DNA of 19,057 bases, taken from the NCBI GenBank assembly GCA_015259125.1, contig JABZGR010000035.1:1-19057 (forward strand), given 5' to 3'. The stretch is from Alloprevotella tannerae (GTDB lineage: Bacteria > Bacteroidota > Bacteroidia > Bacteroidales > Bacteroidaceae). Both the position numbers and the translations under genes were made by a program. The notes under the pieces are model-generated. The model was not told the DNA's origin. It made no database searches and was given only the letters and a program-made list of their open reading frames with translations. This document shows, in pieces, positions 1 to 6,636 of this stretch (positions are counted from its first letter, which is position 1; each line of letters starts with the position of its first letter).

Positions 1-145
1 GATATAACGCAACAACTTCTGTTTGTAATTGTCACGTACGTTAGTTGTGGTTTGATGTAGAAGAAAGATATAACGCAACCTTTGCCAAACTTTAGCCTCG
101 AAATGAATAGTTGTGGTTTGATGTAGAAGAAAGATATAACGCAAC
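1..145. CRISPR. CRISPR array edge: three repeats (first partial), two 30-nt spacers
   Basis: Two identical 36-nt repeats occupy 44-79 and 110-145. The last 13 nt of a third (GATATAACGCAAC) occupy 1-13, where the window cuts the array. Spacers at 14-43 and 80-109 are each exactly 30 nt and unrelated to each other. The repeat begins GTTGTG and ends CGCAAC, so its ends can pair in a 6-bp stem. The 36/30 geometry with GTTG...CAAC ends is known from type II and type VI-B (Cas13b) loci of Bacteroidetes, but the sequence alone does not settle the subtype or the transcribed strand. No cas gene is in the window; the array continues to the left. The last repeat before 146 is not degenerate, so it is unclear whether 146 onward is leader or trailer. 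Confidence 0.9.
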
Positions 146-560
146 TTCTTGCGGTATATTTCAAAGGTTTTTTGGTCATTTCCTTGCCATAGTCGTGAGA
201 ACATCCGATATTTGCATTGTCCTTTCACCGGTGTTAAGGAGCGGAAAACCTTGGTAGTTAAGGGTCCTTGATCGTATGGAAGTGCTGAGCTAAACCGGAG
301 AAAGGGAAAACTACCGCTTTTTTATTTTTTTTCTTCCTATTTCCTTTTTACTTGAAGTTGCGTTTATAATGCGTCATTGTGCGTCAGTGCGGCCTCGGAT
401 TATTGGGGTTAATGATAACTTCTTAGGGTTGGTATTTAAAACGTCCTTGTTCTTGTATGCATTGGGTAATTTGAAAGACGAAGCCTAAGGGCTTGCTTTT
501 TTGCGGCGCACCATTGGCTTGTGTTGTCGCTTCGCTCTAATGCCTGTTTATCAAAAGGTA
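146..560. other. Non-coding flank of the CRISPR array
   Basis: No convincing reading frame is visible on either strand. The stretch directly follows the last CRISPR repeat and could be the leader (if the array is read on the minus strand) or the trailer. It contains a short hairpin around the CACCGGTG palindrome at about 221-240 and the terminator-like structure at 253-332, described separately. Nothing in it shows clear complementarity to the CRISPR repeat beyond about 8 nt (GTTGCGTT at 357-364), so there is no support for a tracrRNA here. Confidence 0.5.
253..332 (+). terminator. Possible rho-independent terminator or structured RNA end
   Basis: GGTAGTT at 253-259 is the exact inverse complement of AACTACC at 309-315. 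The second arm is followed two bases later by a T6-A-T8 tract (318-332). The loop is long (49 nt) and itself partly structured (AAGGGTCCTT). This could end a plus-strand transcript, such as a small RNA beginning near 190, or the CRISPR transcript if that is plus-strand. The long loop makes a simple terminator uncertain. Confidence 0.3.
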
Positions 561-687
561 AAATCAAAGGGCTTATAGGTGGTGGGAGTGAGTTGTAGCG
601 TAGTCGTTGTGTGGGTGATATTGATTATATCAAGTTCTCTGCCGGTTCTGGGGCGTTGTGGGCTGTGCGTTGTGTGTGGAACTATGA

Positions 688-788
688 AAATAGTTGGTAT
701 ATTCCTCCAAACTAAGGAGAAATATGCCGACTTATTAAAGGGAAGTTTTTTTTCTTTCGAGGCGAATGTGGCGTTTGAAGAGAGACAC
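688..788. repeat. Dispersed double-hairpin repeat, copy 1
   Basis: About 100 bp here align with 3433-3535. Shared blocks include the arms of an inverted repeat (AGTTGGTATA here, AGTCGGTATA there; ATGCCGACT here, ATACCGACT there), the tail ATTAAAGGGA, and a second segment TTCGAGG...GAAGAGAG. In this copy the stems carry several mismatches, so it looks like the more decayed one. It lies about 160 bp downstream of the minus-strand pseudogene ending at 948. The better-preserved copy likewise sits downstream of a minus-strand gene and looks like its terminator. Confidence 0.6.
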
Positions 789-947
789 GCGAAAAAATGC
801 TCTTCTTCGTCTCTTGGCGTGGACGTGAACGGAAGGTGGGAGAGCATCGTGCTTCATCATTCCTTCTCCTTTATATTATCGTTTTCCTCTTTTCCTTCGC
901 GCGTCTGTTCCGGCGGCTTTTGGCTTCCTGCGCTCGGCTCTTTTCTG

Positions 948-1471
948 CTACACATATTTCCACACTTTTACGGCGAGCAGTTTGTCGTTGTCCGAGCGGC
1001 CTACGTATCTGTACTCGCCCTTTTTGGGGTCGAAACTTATCGGCTGGTGCAAGTAGTTTGTAGGACTGTCTGTGTCGATTTGGGGCGCTCCTACCATTTC
1101 CCACCAATTGTCGAGGAATGATGCTTCGTAGATTTTGTAGTGTCCCGTCTCTGTGTCTTTGACAAAGTGGGCTACGACGCTGCATTCTTCGCCGCCTTTG
1201 CTCCTCATTCTGCAGTATTCCCAATAGAGGGTGAACTCGGGGTTGAGTTCTCTAAACCTGTCTTCTTCCATTTCCGACCCACATAAAAATAGGCCGAGTT
1301 TACGGGGGCGTAGAGGGCTACAAGCTTCAGGTAGGTCTTGCCGTCTGGGTCGCTCTCCAAACATACGTTCAGGTTTTGCTGCTCGAACAGCGGCTTAGGG
1401 AGTCTTGTGGGTACATGCTGTGTTGCGTTGCACATTAAGGTGAATGGTATGAATATGATTGCTCGTATCAT
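948..1471 (-). pseudogene. Frameshifted gene for a small exported protein of unknown function
   Basis: The ATG at 1469-1471 opens a frame with a hydrophobic, signal-peptide-like start (MIRAIIFIPFTLMCNA), readable to about residue 65 (NSAYFYVG). From near 1278 the sense continues in the neighbouring frame as EMEEDRFRELNPEFTLYWEY and runs to a stop at 948, ending KLLAVKVWKYV. The break lies at a G run (C run on the plus strand, 1278-1280). Restoring one base would give a single protein of about 170 residues. I do not recognise the family. The second half is rich in aromatic and charged residues (DNWWEMVGAPQIDTDSP) and looks soluble or periplasmic. A sequencing error is the alternative to true decay. 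It is the last gene of a minus-strand series that begins with the AlkD-like gene. Confidence 0.6.
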
Positions 1472-1567
1472 TATTTCTGTTTGTTACTTCATCCTTTGAG
1501 CTTGTTGCCCACCGTTGCTTTTTGCTCTCCATTGCATTTGCTCCGACACGACTCGGCTAAATGACCA

Positions 1568-1657
1568 CTATCGGGCGGATGGCGTAGGGCGATATTCGTT
1601 GTTGAGCTTTATCAGATGTGCTAAATACTCTTGCGCTCCTCTTTTAGCAGTGCCCAT
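1568..1657 (-). CDS. Possible 29-residue ORF overlapping the TfoX-like stop
   Basis: The stop codon TAA of the TfoX-like gene overlaps an ATG (TAATG), opening a short frame MGTAKRGAQEYLAHLIKLNN... that stops at 1568. The composition is protein-like, and a protein-like reading continues in another frame (DSGHLAESCRSKCNGEQ...) to about 1490, so this may be the front of another decayed gene rather than a functional peptide. No family is recognised. The stop-start overlap is the only argument for translation. Confidence 0.22.
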   Translation of the reverse strand: MGTAKRGAQEYLAHLIKLNNEYRPTPSAR

Positions 1658-1983
1658 TAAGTTTTCTTTCTCTTCTTGGGCTTTGGTTCGGGTAGTTCTT
1701 TGCAAGTGGATCGCACGAGAGCAGCTATGTATTCGTGATCATCGAGTTCTTCGATATAAAAATAGTTTTTAGCGCCTTTGTATGGCGGTTGGAGCTGCTC
1801 CGTGCGGAGCAGTTTTCGCCCTGCTTCCGTTGGTTTTATGTAGAACCGGTTGTCGCAAATGAGGCCGAAAATCTTGTTGTCGCAATAAATACCATAGTCG
1901 CCAAACATTTTCTTTGTGATTATTTCTCTGGCATTAGCACATTGGTCGGCAACGTACTGTACAAAATCAGGATTAGAAGCCAT
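1657..1983 (-). CDS. TfoX N-terminal domain protein
   Basis: A 108-residue protein matching the TfoX/Sxy N-terminal domain. The start (MASNPDFVQYVADQC), the KKMFGDYGIYCDNKIFGLI core and the FYIKPTEAGRKLL segment are the usual landmarks. Proteins of this size carry only the N-domain; the helix-rich C-terminal domain of full-length Sxy/TfoX is absent. Sxy regulates competence genes with CRP in gammaproteobacteria, but the role of the short stand-alone forms in Bacteroidetes is not established, so no competence function is claimed. The C-terminus is a basic tail (PKPKKRKKT). It lies 64 bp downstream of the frameshifted gene 2048-2517 on the same strand and probably shares its transcript. Confidence 0.8.
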   Translation of the reverse strand: MASNPDFVQYVADQCANAREIITKKMFGDYGIYCDNKIFGLICDNRFYIKPTEAGRKLLRTEQLQPPYKGAKNYFYIEELDDHEYIAALVRSTCKELPEPKPKKRKKT

Positions 1984-2047
1984 TCTTGATCAGTTTTTAA
2001 TTGTTAGTGTATTTGCTTTCGTTTATTTGTTTTCTCCTCAAAGATTA

Positions 2048-2517
2048 TCAAGTAGTCATACTTTGAATGAACGAGGATTCTTTCAGAATTGTCGAGCCAT
2101 ACATAGCCTTATACTTTTGTGGTAATGAGTCCTTGGCTGTCCTTGCCCAATCGCTTAGTGATACATTAAACCGCGCGCTATAGAAGTCTGCCCCAGCCTA
2201 TGTTGAAGTTGTCAGAGAAACTGTTGCCTTCGTATGGACTTTCAACAATCCAATTGTCCCGCTTGGCATAGATTTCCTCCGTTTTCCAATCTTGGTAAGT
2301 GTATCTGGTTGTTTTCATCTTACCGGTCTTGGAATCTTTCACTTTGACTTCTTTGCCTCAAAGATATAAAAAAAGCGAAGACGTCGCCACCTTTACCGGT
2401 AAAAAATAGATTTTGCTGAAGATGATAAGGTCGGACAGACAAGACAACTAATATTGCCACTCCTGAATCCTTGCTTGTTATGTTTCCGTGGCTTCTCCTC
2501 TTATAAGTGGTGCGCAT
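2048..2517 (-). pseudogene. Gene of unknown function broken by at least two frameshifts
   Basis: Three protein-like segments in different minus-strand frames join end to end. The first is 2517 to about 2360 (ending FFTGKGGDVFAFFISL). The second is about 2357 to 2194 (GKEVKVKDSKTGKMKTTRYT, then YQDWKTEEIYAKRDNWIVES, ending NFNIGWG). The third is about 2194 to 2048 (ADFYSARFNVSLSDWARTAK, ending SSFIQSMTT and TGA). One shift falls near 2355-2362, where the second frame has a TGA at 2358-2360; the other falls in a C run at 2191-2194. Bridging both gives roughly 155 residues. I recognise no family. It starts 18 bp after the AlkD-like stop, so it was probably co-transcribed with it. The first segment is the least protein-like and a further lesion there is possible. 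Confidence 0.6.
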
Positions 2518-2535
2518 ATTGAAGAAGGCACAAAC

Positions 2536-3240
2536 CTAGTCTTTGCGCATCAAATGTTTTCGTTGTGAAGCAGATAACTTCTCAATAGCATAGCGCAACA
2601 TGGTTCGGGGCATCACCAAACGATGGTTTTCCACAAAATCAATCAATCTTTTTTCATCGCGTTTGCCTGCTTCGCGCAACATCCAGCCAATAGCCTTATG
2701 CATTAAGTCGTGCTTATGGCCCATCATTTTTTCGGCCAAGGCAAACGTGTCGTCTAATTGTCCCTGCCTAATAAAGGCGTAAGTAGACACCATCGCGATG
2801 CGGTTATCCCACAACAAAGGGCTTTCGGCTAGCCGATAAAGCAAGTTGCGTGGCTTGTCTAGCAAATAAGTGCCGATGGTTTCCCACGCGGTAAGGTCCA
2901 CGAGGTCCCAATTGTTGATGTGTTGCGTGTTGCTTAAATAGAAGTCTACAAGCTCGGTGCGTGTTGGTTCATCTCCTTTGTTGAACTGAATCTTAAGAAT
3001 GAATAAGGCGCAAAGGCGCACTTCGTGCCACTCAGACTGAATGAGTTGTTGCAAATCGGCCATATCCACACCAGCATGCGCCTTAGCCACACGGCGCGTT
3101 TCGGGTACGGTAACACCTAAAAAGCGGTCGTTTTCGCCGTATTGTCCCTTGCCTGTTTTGAAAAACCTACTTAAATGTGCAGCCTTTTCAGCTCTTCCAA
3201 GGGTCTGCAATTCGTTAGTGATAATTTCTATAGCACTCAT
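2536..3240 (-). CDS. AlkD-like DNA alkylation repair protein
   Basis: A 234-residue protein of the DNA alkylation repair (AlkC/AlkD HEAT-like) superfamily. These glycosylases excise positively charged alkylated bases such as 3-methyladenine and 7-methylguanine. Landmarks are YGENDRFLGVTVPETRRVAK near the N-terminus, HEVRLCALFIL, the NNWDLVDLTAWETIG segment, LLWDNRIAMVSTYAFI, and HDLMHKAIGWMLREAGKRD near the C-terminus. The length fits the family. An open frame continues upstream to 3390, but its residues (MLLSIWQSSML...) do not belong to the family, so the ATG at 3238-3240 is chosen; it follows an A-rich leader (AATCTAAAGAAGCAGACA). A TAACTTTG box lies 42-49 bp upstream. It heads the minus-strand series of accessory genes and broken genes down to 948. 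Confidence 0.9.
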   Translation of the reverse strand: MSAIEIITNELQTLGRAEKAAHLSRFFKTGKGQYGENDRFLGVTVPETRRVAKAHAGVDMADLQQLIQSEWHEVRLCALFILKIQFNKGDEPTRTELVDFYLSNTQHINNWDLVDLTAWETIGTYLLDKPRNLLYRLAESPLLWDNRIAMVSTYAFIRQGQLDDTFALAEKMMGHKHDLMHKAIGWMLREAGKRDEKRLIDFVENHRLVMPRTMLRYAIEKLSASQRKHLMRKD

Positions 3241-3281
3241 TGTCTGCTTCTTTAGATTGTTGATGAGGATATTTATCACCA

Positions 3282-3289
3282 CAAAGTTA
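3282..3289 (-). promoter_or_regulatory. Bacteroidetes -7 box upstream of the AlkD-like gene
   Basis: On the minus strand the bases read TAACTTTG, a full match to TAnnTTTG. It lies about 42 bp before the AlkD-like ATG, predicting a leader of roughly 35 nt. No well-placed TTG/TTTG -33 box was found, which lowers confidence. Confidence 0.45.
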
Positions 3290-3430
3290 GTTAAAAGCAC
3301 CCAAATGCATAGCACGATACCCTTATTATTTTGATAATCACTAGCAGCGCTCGCGCCTAACATTGAGGATTGCCAGATAGATAATAACACCTTACTGCAA
3401 TATACGAGGGTGCAGAAATTATTGTGCCAT

Positions 3431-3478
3431 AAAAACAGTCGGTATAAATCTCCATATTAAGGGGAAATATACCGACTG
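3431..3478 (-). terminator. Rho-independent terminator of the large LRR gene
   Basis: CAGTCGGTATA (3436-3446) and TATACCGACTG (3468-3478) form a perfect 11-bp stem, with a further partial stem inside (TCTCC with GGGGA). On the minus strand the stem is followed by TTTTTATG. This is the expected layout of a terminator for the LRR gene ending at 3544. Confidence 0.75.
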
Positions 3479-3535
3479 ATTAAAGGGAGGAGTTCTCAGC
3501 TACTCTTCGAGGTAAGTGTTTTGCTCGAAGAGAGA
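3433..3535. repeat. Dispersed double-hairpin repeat, copy 2
   Basis: This is the better-preserved copy of the repeat at 688-788. It has two hairpins: the 11-bp stem 3436-3446/3468-3478, and a perfect 9-bp stem CTCTTCGAG (3503-3511) with CTCGAAGAG (3524-3532). The unit directly follows the stop of the LRR gene read on the minus strand. The shared sequence extends through loops and the spacer between hairpins, so common ancestry is more likely than convergent terminators. Confidence 0.65.
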
Positions 3536-3543
3536 AGGGTTGA

Positions 3544-6500
3544 TTATAGCGCTATTTTCTTCACGATGCGCTTACCCTCTTGATTTACAACTACGATGTA
3601 GTTGCCGTGAGCGAAAGAGACGGAGATGGAATCGTGCGCTTTCTTTTCTATGAGTTTCTTGCCATCCGTGCCATATACAAGGATGCGCGCGTTGTTGAGG
3701 CCGGAGATGTTTAGAACTTCTCCCTGCGTAGTGAAGCGCACGTTGTCGAGTGCGATGTTGGCTACTGATACCAATTCAAGCTCTTCGATGTGTGTAAAGG
3801 CCTTCCAACCCGGAGCTTGACTGTAAGCTGCTTTCGTGCCTTTGGGTACGTACAACGTAGCTGCTTCGATGTCAGCGATGTCAGCGAAAGCCAAATCATC
3901 AAGTGCGGGAGGCGTCGTGCTGTAAGAGTATACCTTAGCGATAGATTGGCAGCCTCTGAATGCACTGGCTCCGATGGTTACGTCCTTCGGAACGTTGAGC
4001 GTAACAATAGCCGAGCCTTGCAGTGCTTGCTCACCAATGTAAGTGACGCCTTCTTGGGGAAGGTCGAAACTTGCTAATCTGAAACAAGCCTTAAAGCAGA
4101 AGTCGCCGATGCGTTTGAGCGCTTTGCAGTGATCAATCTTAAGATCTACCAAGTTGGCTGCGCCGATGAAAGCATAGTTTTCCAATACTTCCACATTCGC
4201 CGGAAGCACAAGCTTTTGAGGATGGAAGTTGAAAGCAAAGGCATATTTCTCAATCTTTTTAATGTCGTTTGGCAGTTCGATAGGCTTTGCTTCTTGCCCC
4301 GGTTGTACAAATGAGGGGTAGTGCATCAAGGCGCGGTCAGCCTTGCGAATGAGCATGCCGTTGAGTGTTTCAAAGAAATCGTTTCCGCCCTCAATCTTCT
4401 TGATTGGAATAGCGAAAGTGAATGCGCCCGTGCGCACCTTTTCTACAGAAGTGGGGAGAGAGAACGTCTCTTGCGGGTAAGCCGTGGCTACTTGTACCAA
4501 CTCTTTGCCATCTTTTGAATAGATTGCATTGTCGATAGACGTGAAGTGTTGGTTTTCAGCAACGACAACCAACTTCTTCAACTGGCCGCAGAACATAAAG
4601 GGTAGTTCACCAATGCTTTCTACTTGGGCAGAAATCGTCAAGCCCGTCAGGCTGGAGCCCTTAAAGGCGAAGTCTGCAATATGCTTAACATTGTTGGGGA
4701 TGACTACATCGCCTACGACATCCCACTTAACCAGTGTGTTGCCTTCGATTACGGGGGCGTGGTCGCCACCTTGGTGTCCTTCTTCCTCGCAAACCAAGTG
4801 TACGGTGAGGTCGCTCGTAACATTGTTGACGCGCAACTCTTTATCTTTTTCCGTTTTCTCCTCATCGTTAACGATCCAAGTGCCTACCTTATAGCCGGCA
4901 TTGGGAGCAGCCGTGAAGATGATATCTTTGCCGCTTGCTACAGCCTCGCCGTTGGCTACAGGTGCGCCTTCTGCGGTGCGAGCTGATACGGTACCATTGC
5001 CGCTGAGCTCTTTATAATTAATGACTACAGTGCCTTCGTTGCGCTCGAAACGAACGAGGAAGTCAATCGTCTTAGTCGGCGTTACCGTCCAAGTTGTTTT
5101 GCCTTTCAGCTCCTCATTTTCGATGTATTTGCCGTCATTATTTTCAAAGAGCCAATCCGTGACTTTATAACCTTTGACCGGCGTAGCGGTGAAAGTCACA
5201 CTCTTGCCTGTGGGTACGATATCGCTGCTCTTGAATTCTTTGCCATCCATTACACCCGTCACCGTACCACCGGCAGCATTGGCCGACTTGAAGAATATGC
5301 GGTTACCTTCAGGGAGTTTGTTGCAATGCGCTACGATGTTAAGATCTTCGCCGACCGACTTAATCTCAAGTACTTTCGGGTTTTGAGGATCGCCGTCGAC
5401 TTTCTTGCCGTTAACCATCCAGTGAGAAAATTCGTAAGTCGTGAATTTGTAGCGGCATTCCATCTTGAGCGTACTGCCTTTGGCCACTTCGCCGCCGTTT
5501 TCTATAGTAACAGGGCCCGTAGTCCAAGCCTCGATAAAGCCTGAACCTTCCGGTTCAACCTTGAAGTTTACGCGATATTTCTTCAGTTCGCCTTCAGGCG
5601 CACCGACGATAATCTTCGCCTTGTTATAATGTTTTGCCAAGGCCGTTTTAACCGTTTCATTGGCCACGTAGATCGTCATCGAAGTGTTGTCGCCCGGGCC
5701 TCCGTTGTTGTAGTTGCCAAAAGCAGTAAACTGCTCACTTTCATGAATGTCAATGAGCTTTATGCCGCCGATTTGGCCGAATGATAGGAAGCCAACGCTT
5801 TCAAGCTTGGGCAGATAGATGCTTTCCAAAGCATCTGCAGAGAGGAAGCTGGCTTCTCCAATGCTTTTTACGGATTTACCAATGATCGTTTGCAGCATCT
5901 TCACGTTCTGGCCCGCGCCGGCTGCAATGCTCGTCGTTTCGTCGGGTAGCGTGATCTTCGTAAATTGAGGAAGAATGATAACGGCTTCCGTCTTGTCTTT
6001 TGTAAGTACAGCACCGTCAGCAACCACATAGCCTGCTTGTGCGTTAGTGATCTTGAATTCCGTAATGTTCGGGTCGTTGTTGAAAGGATTCTTTTCGATC
6101 TCTGCCAAAGCGCCACCTATGGTCACCTTTTGGAGTGAGGAGCAACTGAAGAATGCGTTCTCGCCAATGCGTTTGATGGCCGGCAAGTCGAGCGTCGTGA
6201 AGCCATCGTTGTCGCAAGAAGCAAAGGCTTCTTCGCCGATTTCCTCTACATTCGGCATCTTTACCGACTTAATACCTTTGCATTCCTTAAATGCTTCTTT
6301 GCCGATCTTCTTTACTTGGTTGAAGTCGACAGAGGTGATCTCGTCGTTTGAAGAACGGAGCGATTTCCCAAAAGCGGGAGCTCCCTCCCAATCATCATCA
6401 CCGCCCCAGTCGCCGCCACTTTCGTGGAAACAGTTCGGGGCAATTTCAACTACGCCATCAGGGATTTTAATATCTCCCGATGCCATTGGCCAGCTTATAA

Positions 6501-6585
6501 GCACGCCATCTTGAATATTCTGTGCTTTGATGCCAAAGGTCGAGGCAATCAGTGAGAACAGAAAGAAAAGGGTGAACTTTTTCAT
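3544..6585 (-). CDS. T9SS-exported BspA-like leucine-rich-repeat protein with InlB-like modules
   Basis: A 1013-residue secreted protein. Residues 1-21 are a signal peptide (MKKFTLFFLFSLIASTFG...). Residues about 23-330 and 610-935 carry BspA-type (LRR_5) leucine-rich repeats, seen as recurring I-G-x-x-A-F-x-x-C motifs such as IGKEAFKEC, IGENAFFSC and IGDFCFKAC. Between them, about 336-423, 428-515 and 518-599 are three similar modules with G-G-x-V and F-x-A-x-P-x-x-G-Y-K-V-x-x-W patterns, resembling divergent InlB B-repeats. Residues about 940-1013 form a type A T9SS sorting domain (VYGTDGKKLIEKKA, then HGNYIVVVNQEGKRIVKKI). Such proteins in Bacteroidales are exported by the Por system, and some bind host matrix proteins; the ligand here is unknown. 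It is monocistronic, with a terminator at 3431-3478. Confidence 0.92.
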   Translation of the reverse strand: MKKFTLFFLFSLIASTFGIKAQNIQDGVLISWPMASGDIKIPDGVVEIAPNCFHESGGDWGGDDDWEGAPAFGKSLRSSNDEITSVDFNQVKKIGKEAFKECKGIKSVKMPNVEEIGEEAFASCDNDGFTTLDLPAIKRIGENAFFSCSSLQKVTIGGALAEIEKNPFNNDPNITEFKITNAQAGYVVADGAVLTKDKTEAVIILPQFTKITLPDETTSIAAGAGQNVKMLQTIIGKSVKSIGEASFLSADALESIYLPKLESVGFLSFGQIGGIKLIDIHESEQFTAFGNYNNGGPGDNTSMTIYVANETVKTALAKHYNKAKIIVGAPEGELKKYRVNFKVEPEGSGFIEAWTTGPVTIENGGEVAKGSTLKMECRYKFTTYEFSHWMVNGKKVDGDPQNPKVLEIKSVGEDLNIVAHCNKLPEGNRIFFKSANAAGGTVTGVMDGKEFKSSDIVPTGKSVTFTATPVKGYKVTDWLFENNDGKYIENEELKGKTTWTVTPTKTIDFLVRFERNEGTVVINYKELSGNGTVSARTAEGAPVANGEAVASGKDIIFTAAPNAGYKVGTWIVNDEEKTEKDKELRVNNVTSDLTVHLVCEEEGHQGGDHAPVIEGNTLVKWDVVGDVVIPNNVKHIADFAFKGSSLTGLTISAQVESIGELPFMFCGQLKKLVVVAENQHFTSIDNAIYSKDGKELVQVATAYPQETFSLPTSVEKVRTGAFTFAIPIKKIEGGNDFFETLNGMLIRKADRALMHYPSFVQPGQEAKPIELPNDIKKIEKYAFAFNFHPQKLVLPANVEVLENYAFIGAANLVDLKIDHCKALKRIGDFCFKACFRLASFDLPQEGVTYIGEQALQGSAIVTLNVPKDVTIGASAFRGCQSIAKVYSYSTTPPALDDLAFADIADIEAATLYVPKGTKAAYSQAPGWKAFTHIEELELVSVANIALDNVRFTTQGEVLNISGLNNARILVYGTDGKKLIEKKAHDSISVSFAHGNYIVVVNQEGKRIVKKIAL

Positions 6586-6628
6586 TTGTGGATAATTATT
6601 GAAGATTCTATGTTGCCTGCGTTGGTCG

Positions 6629-6636
6629 CAAACTTT
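6629..6636 (-). promoter_or_regulatory. Weak -7 box candidate for the large LRR gene
   Basis: On the minus strand the bases read AAAGTTTG, seven of eight with the pattern TAnnTTTG (first T is A), about 44 bp before the LRR gene start. No clear -33 element was found. It is the best candidate in the upstream region but weak. Confidence 0.25.

Noticed and set aside
579..1121. 180-codon plus-strand frame
   Set aside because: It covers the dispersed repeat and runs antisense to the broken exported-protein gene; composition is not protein-like.
1476..1490. Possible spacer-1 match (TTCTGTTTGT) within the window
   Set aside because: Only about 10 bases match, which is expected by chance; no self-targeting is supported.
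3241..3390. N-terminal extension of the AlkD-like protein
   Set aside because: The extra 50 residues lack family similarity, and a TAACTTTG box and A-rich leader precede the internal ATG.
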